A stretch of 8,836 nt of DNA, taken from positions 1 through 8,836 of the forward strand of contig DAOUUM010000094.1 of NCBI GenBank assembly GCA_030668165.1. Direction: 5' to 3'. Source of the stretch: Candidatus Heimdallarchaeota archaeon (GTDB lineage: Archaea > Asgardarchaeota > Heimdallarchaeia > Heimdallarchaeales > Kariarchaeaceae). Made by a program: the position numbers and the translations under genes. Below are positions 1 to 5,835 of the stretch, one piece after another. Positions within the stretch are counted from its first letter, which is position 1. Every line of letters begins with the position of its first letter. Below the pieces are notes generated by a model. The model was not told the origin of the DNA and did not search any database. It worked only from the letters and a program-made list of their open reading frames with translations.

Positions 1-2
1 CC

Positions 3-674
3 AGTGTTACTCATATGGAGGGTATGTTCGATGATGCAACTTCCTTCAACCAGGATATTGGCAGTTGGGATGTCTCCAGTGTTACTCATATGTATGGTAT
101 GTTCATTGATGCAACTTCCTTCAACCAGGATATTGGCAGTTGGGATGTTTCCAATGTTACTGATATGAGAATTATGTTCTCACATGCAATTTCCTTCAAC
201 CAGGATATTGGCAGTTGGGATGTCACCAGTGTTACTAGTATGTCTGCTATGTTCGCAAGGGCAACTTCCTTCAACCAACCTATTGGCAGTTGGGATGTTT
301 CCAGTGTTACTGATATGACAGATATGTTCTATGGAGTTACACTCTCATATCAAAATTATGATGATTTGCTTATAGGCTGGGCCAATCTTACTTTACAGTC
401 AAATGTCCAATTTCATGGAGGTGATAGTCGATATTCTAGCAATGCCTCAGCTGCTCGTTACCACATAAAAAATGAATACAGTTGGATCATTACTGATGGT
501 GGTGGACCTGATTATACTCCTACGGATACATCAGGATCTGATGGGATCATTTACACAGTCACAACTGATGACACAGAAGATGCTTTCCTCTCAATTAACG
601 TGGTTATTTACTTCTTCTCCTTGGAAATAATTGCTGTGTTCACCTATAGGAAAAGACGGAAAAAGAACGCTTAG
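3..674 (+). CDS. BspA-like repeat surface protein, 5' end missing
   Basis: The reading frame is open from the left edge, so the N-terminus lies outside the window. The visible part starts with tandem 25-residue BspA/DUF285-type repeats with the core FNQDIGSWDVSSVTDM. These are followed by the usual C-terminal cap of such proteins (NYDDLLIGWANLTLQSNV, then FHGGDSRYSS, AARYHI and WIITDGGG). A short Thr/Ser/Asp-rich linker leads to one hydrophobic segment (INVVIYFFSLEIIAVF) and a basic stop-transfer stretch (YRKRRKK), so the repeats should face outside the cell. BspA-like repeats are known mostly from adhesion or surface proteins; the ligand here is unknown. The frame stops at 672-674 soon after the basic stretch, but a plausible cytoplasmic tail continues in another frame to 769 (see findings). 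The 3' end is therefore possibly frameshifted. The family call is secure, the true C-terminus is not. Confidence 0.85.
   Translation, partial: SVTHMEGMFDDATSFNQDIGSWDVSSVTHMYGMFIDATSFNQDIGSWDVSNVTDMRIMFSHAISFNQDIGSWDVTSVTSMSAMFARATSFNQPIGSWDVSSVTDMTDMFYGVTLSYQNYDDLLIGWANLTLQSNVQFHGGDSRYSSNASAARYHIKNEYSWIITDGGGPDYTPTDTSGSDGIIYTVTTDDTEDAFLSINVVIYFFSLEIIAVFTYRKRRKKNA
36..335 (+). repeat. 75-bp coding tandem repeat, four full units
   Basis: Units begin at 36, 111, 186 and 261, exactly 75 bases apart, each encoding 25 residues starting at the Ala of ATSFNQ or its variant. A partial unit precedes them at 1-35. The stretch encoding FNQDIGSWDV is nearly identical at base level between units, while the end of each unit (the residues around the second MF) varies. 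The array continues beyond the left edge. Confidence 0.9.
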
Positions 675-765
675 GTCGTTTGTCGCATAGAACGGATTAT
701 GTACAGAGCAGAAGGCTTATTGCCATCGAAGAAGAATTAGAGCACGTTAGGATTTTCATATCGAT

Positions 766-1272
766 TTAATTAGTCTTCTTCTTTAATACCAGATTCTCTC
801 TATCAACTATTCTAAGTGGTTCCTTTCCCTCAAGAAAGTATTTGTCTCTTACCTCTTTATACAGATCCTCGATACCATCAAATTCCACCTCATCCAGTCG
901 TACAAGGTATTCTTCCTGGATTGTTGTGGGCAGATTATCTATAATGGTAAGTAATTCAGATAATCTGGGATGCTCTGACTTCACATCAGTCTCCCTCAGA
1001 TTCCTTAATCTTCCCTCATGGATGGTACTGATCCTATCAAGCTCTTCCGTATCTATATTTTTGGCCTTTGCCAGTTCAAGTAGGATTGCCATAAGCACCT
1101 GTTCCTCGGACGTGGTGTGGACAAGGTAATTGAGGTAGTAGATCACTGATTTCAGACCAAATTCAGATCTGTCTCTTATCTCTCCCTGGGATTGCAAGAT
1201 TGCCTTCTCGATGTTATTATCCATCTTTGACGATATCCTAAAAGAAAGTCTTGAATTTTTTCTCATTGGCAT
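766..1272 (-). CDS. Ribbon-helix-helix-like hypothetical protein
   Basis: The 168-residue protein starts with a short basic beta-strand-like segment (RLSFRIS) followed by two predicted helices (about residues 15-28 and 34-48). This is the order of a ribbon-helix-helix DNA-binding domain of the CopG/MetJ type. The rest is a charged helical region (about 55-165) without a motif I recognise. The DNA-binding role is inferred from the pattern only. Two in-frame ATG codons exist, at 1272 and 1266. The one at 1266 fits better, because a TATA-like box at 1287-1299 lies about 27 bases upstream, the spacing used by neighbouring genes. A second box near 1318-1327 would instead give a leader of about 25 bases. 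It lies 80 bases downstream of the next gene on the same strand. Its stop codon would overlap the extended reading frame of the converging surface protein by four bases. Confidence 0.75.
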   Translation of the reverse strand: MPMRKNSRLSFRISSKMDNNIEKAILQSQGEIRDRSEFGLKSVIYYLNYLVHTTSEEQVLMAILLELAKAKNIDTEELDRISTIHEGRLRNLRETDVKSEHPRLSELLTIIDNLPTTIQEEYLVRLDEVEFDGIEDLYKEVRDKYFLEGKEPLRIVDRENLVLKKKTN

Positions 1273-1286
1273 ACTATGTCAGGCTG

Positions 1287-1299
1287 TCTATATTAATCC
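1287..1299 (-). promoter_or_regulatory. TATA-like box of the RHH-like gene
   Basis: On the minus strand this reads GGATTAATATAGA, centred about 27 bases upstream of the ATG at 1266. A competing A/T box (ATTTAAAAAT on the minus strand) lies at 1318-1327. Confidence 0.4.
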
Positions 1300-1352
1300 T
1301 TGCCTTCAGTGTGATCCATTTTTAAATCTATTAAACACATAATATTACACTG

Positions 1353-1814
1353 TTATACAATTTTGAGGAGAGTCTTCTTGGCGAACTTGGTGAGTTTCAG
1401 TGGATCCATACTATTTGAATACTTGTAGGCCTGTGTTATTTTGAGTAATCTGGCCACATACATATCGGGTCTCAGTTGGATCTTGTTCCTAGTGTACAGG
1501 TAGGTGTAGAACATCAATAGTGGTTGAATAGCATAGTTAAACTCCAGATCATAGTAGATATCGTTCTCAATAAATATTCTAACAAATCTATCATAATTGC
1601 TTTTGTACATATCCTTATCTAGGGACATATGTATCAATTTCTCAAACTCCATTACCAGATCCTTATCATTTCTGTATAGCTTGACTATTTTTCTGAACTG
1701 ATCATGGGTCAATCCTGTCCTTATCTCATTGGAGAAGTGGATTATTGATATCTTGATAAATCTATCAATTGTATCTGCGGGTTGTTTAATTTCTATGTTA
1801 TTGAGTGCTTCCAT
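1353..1814 (-). CDS. Hypothetical alpha-helical protein
   Basis: This 153-residue protein has no family I recognise. It is predicted to be nearly all helical, with many Ile, Leu, Tyr, Lys and Asp residues, no cysteine and no clear membrane segment. It has a basic C-terminus (KLTKFAKKTLLKIV). Aromatic clusters such as YYDLEFNY and FYTYLYT suggest a folded helical core. A GTG sits just before the ATG at 1814, but the ATG is preferred. A TATA-like box at 1835-1844 is centred 26 bases upstream of it, and no ribosome binding site is present. It lies between the microprotein gene (46 bases upstream) and the RHH-like gene (about 80 bases downstream) on the same strand. No function can be assigned. 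Confidence 0.75.
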   Translation of the reverse strand: MEALNNIEIKQPADTIDRFIKISIIHFSNEIRTGLTHDQFRKIVKLYRNDKDLVMEFEKLIHMSLDKDMYKSNYDRFVRIFIENDIYYDLEFNYAIQPLLMFYTYLYTRNKIQLRPDMYVARLLKITQAYKYSNSMDPLKLTKFAKKTLLKIV

Positions 1815-1834
1815 CACAATGATATAGAATGAAT

Positions 1835-1844
1835 CTTATTTAAG
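1835..1844 (-). promoter_or_regulatory. TATA-like box for the gene starting at 1814
   Basis: The minus strand reads CTTAAATAAG, centred 26 bases upstream of the ATG at 1814. That is the standard distance for a leaderless archaeal transcript. Confidence 0.6.
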
Positions 1845-1860
1845 TGAAAATCATTTTTTA

Positions 1861-1983
1861 TTAGCATGAGGCTGGTTTGAATTGAAACATGGAGTAGAAC
1901 CATGCAAGTACTTGATTAATGGCTATATAGCCACTTCCCATGACGCCGATGGAGAATGTGATTAATAGTAATGCGGTGAGCAT
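1861..1983 (-). CDS. 40-residue single-pass membrane microprotein
   Basis: A short frame starts at ATG 1983 and stops with TAA at 1863-1861. The product begins MLTALLLITFSIGVMGSGYI, a strongly hydrophobic stretch suited to one membrane helix (about residues 2-22). An amphipathic aromatic segment follows (LAWFYSMFQF), and the protein ends in PASC with a C-terminal cysteine. A TATA-like box (2005-2014) lies about 26 bases upstream of the ATG, matching the larger genes here, which is the main evidence that it is expressed. It diverges from the helicase gene, with 107 bases between the two starts. I recognise no family. Chance occurrence is possible for so short a frame, but promoter placement plus a clean membrane helix argues for a real gene. 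Confidence 0.55.
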   Translation of the reverse strand: MLTALLLITFSIGVMGSGYIAINQVLAWFYSMFQFKPASC

Positions 1984-2004
1984 GTAGTACTACTATAATG
2001 AATT

Positions 2005-2014
2005 GTATATAAAT
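2005..2014 (-). promoter_or_regulatory. TATA-like box for the membrane microprotein
   Basis: The minus strand reads ATTTATATAC, centred 26-27 bases upstream of the ATG at 1983. It is one of the best TATA matches in the window. Confidence 0.6.
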
Positions 2015-2055
2015 GAAAATTGTTTTTCCCACCTGTATCAAATAATTGATCGGCT

Positions 2056-2071
2056 TTTTATTTAAATAAAA
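2056..2071 (+). promoter_or_regulatory. Palindromic TATA region of the helicase gene
   Basis: TTTTATTTAAATAAAA is a perfect 16-base palindrome centred about 27 bases upstream of the ATG at 2091. It fits a leaderless promoter for the helicase. Being symmetric, it could also recruit TBP in the opposite direction, toward the microprotein, although that gene has its own box. Confidence 0.6.
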
Positions 2072-2090
2072 TTCCCTCATTACTATTACA

Positions 2091-4007
2091 ATGGTCACCC
2101 CCAGTCACTTCAACCCATATATAAAATTCAGGGATCAGCAGAGAACTGTCATCCCAATGATACTAAAGGGTTTAAAACGTAAGAAAACTGTGGTTTTGGG
2201 TCTATCCAATGGTGCTGGTAAAACTGTGGTTGCGCTATCATCGATTCTATCCTATGTACGCAACTACAATGAGATCAACTACAAAGAAAAACTGAAAATA
2301 TTTGTGGCCACCAAGACAAATAATCAATCTGATAACTATATCAGGGAACTGAACAAATTATTCGAGAACAAGGGGGTGCTGGTGGAGGCGATTGATAAGA
2401 GGGGTAGATCCTCTTACTGTATCAATGAGGAGGTTAAATCCAAACCATTCTTCCATTTTGTTTGCAACTCTCTTAGATCAGCAATGGAATGCAAATACTA
2501 CAATAATTGCCAGAAGGAGGAATTAAATGAGGATATTTCCGACAGGCTCTATGGAGTCCCCATCTCCTCGGATAATCTACTAAAGCAGAGCAGAGAACTT
2601 GAGATATGTCCTGCAGAGATATCAAATGCACTAACATCAATATCTGAGGTGGTGGTGGGATCTTATCAATATCTGTTCAACCCGGACCATCGTTCCAAAT
2701 TACTCAACCTGCTGGATGTTGAGTTGGATAGACTGGTGGTGATTGTGGATGAGGCACACAATTTACCGCATCAGGTCACCGAACTCAAACAACCCACTTT
2801 GAGTTCAAAGGATCTTACCTATGCTATCAAAGAGGCAAAGCACCACAAATCAGAGATCCATATCACATTTTTTACAGTATTGCAGGAACTGATGAGTGAG
2901 TACTTCACAGGCTCGGAGAAAGAGGATGGCCTTGTTGAACTTGACAAGATACAGTTTCTGAAATTATTTAAACTCAGATTAAAGGACCACAACATCAGGT
3001 TCAGCAAGAAATTTATTGATGAGATGGCCAAGTCTGGCAGAAAATACTCCAAAAGATCAGCCAAACGTATGATCTCATCGAACTATGAACGCATGGCTGA
3101 ATTCCTCTATACCATGATCGAGTCCTTCAAATTCAACTCAGTTCTATTCATCCTTGATAAGACCTCATCAATCAGACTCAGATTGATAGAGCTGGATCCA
3201 GTGATCAAGATCAGACCTGTTCTAAAAAAGACACACAAATCACTACTCATGTCTGGATCCCTTCCTGATATTGAGATTTACAAAAATCAGATTGGATTGC
3301 AGAATTTTGATTATATATCGATGGATGCCGAGTACACCTCAAAGAATGTGATGGTCAGGGTGGTCAGAGGACTAAGTAGTCAATACTCAAGAAGATCTGA
3401 CCGGATGATGAAGAATATGTCTGAGGTGATTATTGAGGTTATTAATACCAATAGGGTAAATACCCTGATTTTCAGTTCATCTTACAAATTTGCGAAGATG
3501 TTATATGAACTCTACTCCAATAAGACTGATCGAAAACTCATGCGAACCAATCGCGGTATGAATGCCATGCAGACTGATCAGTTGGTACTTGAATTCAAAC
3601 AATGTGCTGTGAATGGAACAGCTGTTCTGGGGACCATCCAGGGTGGAAGAATAAACGAAGGAACAGACTTCCCCGGAAATACTGCCCAGATTATAATTTT
3701 ATCAGGTATTGCCTTTCCACCATTTAATCTGATTATGAAGAGACGTGTGGGGTATAACAAACGCTACTCGGATAATCCACTTGAATCTGTATATTATTCA
3801 AAGGCACTGCAGCAGCTGATACAGAGTATTGGAAGAGGTATAAGATCACTAGATGACAAGGTCTATGTTATAGTGATGGATGATCGCTTGAGCCAGGAGA
3901 AGTACAGTAAATTGTTACCAAACTATCTGAAACTAAATATGTTGGAGATTGTTATTAATCCACGAGCCATTGCAATGCAGGGCAAGTATTTCCTGGAGAA
4001 TTTTTAG
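2091..4007 (+). CDS. XPD/Rad3-family superfamily 2 DNA helicase with Fe-S cysteines
   Basis: The 638-residue protein has the full motif set of XPD/Rad3/DinG-type 5'-3' helicases. It has an R/Q N-terminal motif (FRDQQ, 13-17) and Walker A GLSNGAGKT (37-45). Motif Ia follows (VATKTNNQ, 72-79), then the DEAH box (220-223), motif III (LLMSGS, 385-390), motif V (GRINEGTDFPG, 519-529) and motif VI with Q578, G581-R582 and R585. Between motifs Ia and II lie cysteines C110 (in GRSSYC), C125, C134, C140 and C173. Four of them probably hold the 4Fe-4S cluster of this family; C110, C125, C134 and C173 are the likely ligands. Residues about 225-380 correspond to the Arch insertion. The family unwinds DNA in repair (XPD) or at R-loops and stalled forks (DinG). 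Length fits archaeal XPD, but I cannot tell the housekeeping copy from a paralogue. The ATG at 2091 fits the leaderless promoter at 2056-2071. Confidence 0.92.
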   Translation: MVTPSHFNPYIKFRDQQRTVIPMILKGLKRKKTVVLGLSNGAGKTVVALSSILSYVRNYNEINYKEKLKIFVATKTNNQSDNYIRELNKLFENKGVLVEAIDKRGRSSYCINEEVKSKPFFHFVCNSLRSAMECKYYNNCQKEELNEDISDRLYGVPISSDNLLKQSRELEICPAEISNALTSISEVVVGSYQYLFNPDHRSKLLNLLDVELDRLVVIVDEAHNLPHQVTELKQPTLSSKDLTYAIKEAKHHKSEIHITFFTVLQELMSEYFTGSEKEDGLVELDKIQFLKLFKLRLKDHNIRFSKKFIDEMAKSGRKYSKRSAKRMISSNYERMAEFLYTMIESFKFNSVLFILDKTSSIRLRLIELDPVIKIRPVLKKTHKSLLMSGSLPDIEIYKNQIGLQNFDYISMDAEYTSKNVMVRVVRGLSSQYSRRSDRMMKNMSEVIIEVINTNRVNTLIFSSSYKFAKMLYELYSNKTDRKLMRTNRGMNAMQTDQLVLEFKQCAVNGTAVLGTIQGGRINEGTDFPGNTAQIIILSGIAFPPFNLIMKRRVGYNKRYSDNPLESVYYSKALQQLIQSIGRGIRSLDDKVYVIVMDDRLSQEKYSKLLPNYLKLNMLEIVINPRAIAMQGKYFLENF

Positions 4008-4030
4008 AGAGTGATTGATCTAGGAGAGGC

Positions 4031-4036
4031 TTTTTT
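4031..4036 (+). terminator. T-tract terminator after the helicase
   Basis: A run of six T lies 23 bases after the helicase stop codon, with no hairpin needed. U-tracts of this kind end transcription in archaea. Confidence 0.35.
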
Positions 4037-4123
4037 GGATTTCTAAATGATTCAAAACATCCCCCATGAATCGTTCAGAATTATCTACTTTCAGAACTTG
4101 TAACCTTAATGTAATCAAACAAA

Positions 4124-4135
4124 GTATTTATTTTT
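4124..4135 (+). promoter_or_regulatory. TATA-like box upstream of the small plus-strand gene
   Basis: GTATTTATTTTT is centred about 24 bases before an ATG at 4152. That ATG is out of frame with the long open frame that follows, which suggests an indel near the start (see findings). Confidence 0.4.
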
Positions 4136-4243
4136 GAGGACAATTTAAATTATGGGGCTACAGAATCTGAGCAATATGTTATAGCAGAAATTACGACTGA
4201 TATTTTAGCTATCTCAGTACCCAACAGTTACGTCTATGTTAGT

Positions 4244-4525
4244 GTGCCAGTAGACCGATATGTGGAACTTCAAGTGGGGGTTAAGTACCTGAATCAACCA
4301 CTTTCAGTTGATAAAGTCACCACTGAGTTTGAGTTACTATTATTCACGGATCCAAGCCATGTGGATATCAATTACCTTATAGATAAAATTATCAAGATAA
4401 TTTGTTTATTGCTGATTAATTTTCGACAGGCATCTGGAACAACGTCTACCCTCTATATTAATCTCCTTACCCTCCTTGACACTGAATATTTTTCCTCTTG
4501 TAAAATTATCAAGATTGTACTTTAA
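4244..4525 (+). CDS. Hypothetical protein, probably frameshifted near its start
   Basis: The frame with GTG at 4244 encodes 93 residues of no family I recognise. Its first 50 residues look like a beta-rich domain (YVELQVGVKYL, then TTEFELLLFTDP). The same frame is open from about 4115 but contains no upstream ATG. An ATG at 4152 with a well-placed TATA box lies one frame away, just before a GGGG run. One extra G would join them into a protein beginning MGATESEQYVIAEI. The GTG start has no ribosome binding site, so a frameshifted or decayed gene starting at 4152 is more likely than a real start at 4244. The last third overlaps the converging minus-strand gene by 120 bases in the codon-aligned antisense register, so this C-terminus may be a by-product of the other gene. 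Confidence 0.4.
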   Translation: MPVDRYVELQVGVKYLNQPLSVDKVTTEFELLLFTDPSHVDINYLIDKIIKIICLLLINFRQASGTTSTLYINLLTLLDTEYFSSCKIIKIVL

Positions 4526-4660
4526 CCATCCGTGACTTGATTTTTGATTGCAAATGGTCAGAGTGATATTTGGATCTCTGGTGAGAAGCCGAGCATGATA
4601 GATTTGATCCTGATAATCATGGATTATTTTTTCTTTGCCCCTCAATAAAGATCTTAACAT
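4406..4660 (-). CDS. Hypothetical 84-residue protein with CxxC motif
   Basis: The product has a basic N-terminal helix (MLRSLLRGKEKIIHDYQ) and a central beta-like stretch (NITLTICNQKSSHGWLKYNL). Near the end is a CxxC pair (RRCSRC), with a further cysteine in ICNQ, so metal binding is possible but unproven. I recognise no family. ATG 4660 has a TATA-like box (4681-4689) centred 25 bases upstream, consistent with a leaderless transcript. It lies downstream of the tandem membrane gene pair on the same strand, separated by 119 bases and its own promoter. Its 3' end overlaps the convergent plus-strand frame by 120 bases. Of the two, this one has the intact start and promoter and is more likely real. 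Confidence 0.5.
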   Translation of the reverse strand: MLRSLLRGKEKIIHDYQDQIYHARLLTRDPNITLTICNQKSSHGWLKYNLDNFTRGKIFSVKEGKEINIEGRRCSRCLSKINQQ

Positions 4661-4680
4661 ACATATAATTTGATTTTTAA

Positions 4681-4689
4681 GATATAAAC
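4681..4689 (-). promoter_or_regulatory. TATA-like box for the CxxC protein gene
   Basis: The minus strand reads GTTTATATC, 25 bases from its centre to the ATG at 4660. Confidence 0.5.
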
Positions 4690-4779
4690 TACTATTATTG
4701 AAAATGAATTACTATTTCTTTATCTTGAACAAAATTTACTTTGAATAATAACAATTTGTATATTTAATTTAATTGTATT

Positions 4780-5133
4780 TCAGGACAAACTTGCAATGAA
4801 ACCCACGATAACTGATAACCAGAGAATAGCCATGGTAACCATTAATACCGTCATGGCACGACTGAGATAGTTAAATCCCTTCATGAATGCAGTTACATCA
4901 TTTCCCTCAGTGGTGATTATATCAAAGAAATACTTGATTGGATAAAATATTGCGATGGCCAGGGTGACAAAAATAAGACCAAGGATAATATCGCCCCCAC
5001 TTGTTTCGGGGATCATTCCCTGAATTAGAGTCATAACACCCACAACCAGGAGTGCTATTGATAGAAAAAGCATGGTCTGTAAAAATTTCATAAAATTAGT
5101 ATTTTCAGCATCACTAAATTCATATTCTGCCAT
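4780..5133 (-). CDS. Three-TM membrane protein with TTEGND motif, paralogue 2
   Basis: The 117-residue protein begins with a short acidic segment (MAEYEFSDAEN). It has three predicted membrane helices (about 16-38, 48-70 and 92-114), with the loop ITTEGNDVTAFMKGFN between the second and third. It is a paralogue of the gene immediately upstream. Shared features are the YEF-[ST]-D-x-E start, LLVxGV in helix 1, the TTEGND-[VI]-x3-MKG-x-N loop and the helix layout. Its ATG directly follows the TAG of that gene, and a GGTGA Shine-Dalgarno sequence lies five bases before the ATG, so the pair is co-transcribed and probably co-translated. The two products may form a hetero-oligomer. I cannot name the family, and no catalytic residues are evident. 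Confidence 0.8.
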   Translation of the reverse strand: MAEYEFSDAENTNFMKFLQTMLFLSIALLVVGVMTLIQGMIPETSGGDIILGLIFVTLAIAIFYPIKYFFDIITTEGNDVTAFMKGFNYLSRAMTVLMVTMAILWLSVIVGFIASLS

Positions 5134-5502
5134 CTACATCACCTTCTCCATTATCAAAATAAATTGGAGAATTCCTATGAACACCAATAATCCCGTTGTT
5201 ACCATAAATGCTAACTTGAAGTCATTAAGTCCCTTCATCAACTCATCAATATCATTACCCTCGGTGGTGGAAATCATTTTGAAGTTATCAGAGGGTCTGA
5301 AGAGTAGAAGTGCAATTATGATAAGGAAAATGAACTCAATAATGTAAACTGAGGCTTGTACACTGTTTAGTTGATTAAATCGAGCGATAGTGAAGAAAAT
5401 CCCCAATACTCCAGCAACAAGCATTATCAAGCTGGTAATCACTAACTTATTTCCAAAGATCCAGATTTTCTCGGATTCTATATCTGTGAATTCATATGTC
5501 AT
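5134..5502 (-). CDS. Three-TM membrane protein with TTEGND motif, paralogue 1
   Basis: The 122-residue first gene of the pair begins MTYEFTDIESEKIW. It has membrane helices at about 20-42, 51-69 and 96-118 and the loop STTEGNDIDELMKGLNDF between the second and third. The loop is charged and the best conserved part relative to the downstream paralogue, so it probably carries the function and may lie in the cytoplasm, although topology is not proven. The start at 5502 has no ribosome binding site but has a TATA-like box (5526-5535) about 28 bases upstream, so this gene appears leaderless while its partner uses a Shine-Dalgarno sequence. It diverges from the small basic protein gene that follows on the plus strand. 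Function unknown. Confidence 0.8.
   Translation of the reverse strand: MTYEFTDIESEKIWIFGNKLVITSLIMLVAGVLGIFFTIARFNQLNSVQASVYIIEFIFLIIIALLLFRPSDNFKMISTTEGNDIDELMKGLNDFKLAFMVTTGLLVFIGILQFILIMEKVM
5139..5143 (-). promoter_or_regulatory. Shine-Dalgarno GGTGA of the second TTEGND gene
   Basis: On the minus strand GGTGA lies five bases before the ATG at 5133, inside the last codons of the upstream gene. It is the only clear ribosome binding site I see and it belongs to an internal operon gene, as expected in archaea with leaderless first genes. Confidence 0.65.
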
Positions 5503-5525
5503 ATTTACTGAAAGGAACAGTCGAA

Positions 5526-5535
5526 CTATAAAAGG
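5526..5535 (-). promoter_or_regulatory. TATA-like box of the TTEGND operon
   Basis: The minus strand reads CCTTTTATAG, centred about 28 bases upstream of the ATG at 5502. Confidence 0.55.
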
Positions 5536-5602
5536 GTTACGAGCAGGTAACTTAATTATAAATAATATTATCTAAACTTGTACATTCACATACAGGGATA
5601 GA

Positions 5603-5791
5603 TTGACCTGTTTTGGATTTGATTATCGGAAAAATTATTTTGATAGTTATGGAGTTCAGATGATTCCGATAAGAGCGCGCCAAACCCCATCTGTGCGGGA
5701 GGAGATGGTGGATGATATGATTGATATCATTAGCAGTTCTTCTGGCAAAATTCATGGTATGAGATCTAGAAAGAGTAAAAAACGCAAGTGA
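5603..5791 (+). CDS. Small basic hypothetical protein
   Basis: The frame is open from 5576. Possible starts are TTG 5603 (62 residues) and ATG 5660 (43 residues, beginning MIPIRARQTPSVREEM). The common part has an acidic helix (SVREEMVDDMIDIISSSS) followed by a strongly basic tail (MRSRKSKKRK), a composition seen in nucleic-acid-binding small proteins; that role is inference. AT-rich sequence at 5554-5570 could be a promoter but does not match either start well. The stop TGA overlaps a GTG at 5788 that would extend the next gene upstream, though that gene more likely starts at 5866. I recognise no family. Confidence 0.45.
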   Translation: MTCFGFDYRKNYFDSYGVQMIPIRARQTPSVREEMVDDMIDIISSSSGKIHGMRSRKSKKRK

Positions 5792-5835
5792 TCTCATATT
5801 ACTTTCGGTGTACCACTTACATTTCATCGCCAAAA

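Noticed and set aside
1..335. Regular repeats that might be a CRISPR array
   Set aside because: The 75-bp period lies in a continuous coding frame and encodes BspA-like 25-residue repeats. There are no short direct repeats with unique spacers.
842..1129. Plus-strand open frame antisense to the RHH-like gene
   Set aside because: The product is rich in Ser and Leu without domain features, and the minus-strand gene has better start, promoter and composition.
1916..2098. Minus-strand open frame across the divergent promoter region
   Set aside because: It would cross both TATA boxes and overlap the helicase start. The 40-residue frame at 1861-1983 has a promoter and a plausible membrane helix.
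2091..4007. Calling the helicase a defence protein
   Set aside because: All visible motifs fit ordinary XPD/DinG helicases, and there is no nuclease, TIR or other effector domain next to it.
5552..5833. Minus-strand open frame opposite the small basic protein
   Set aside because: It has a TTG start, no promoter at the right distance and a shadow-like composition.
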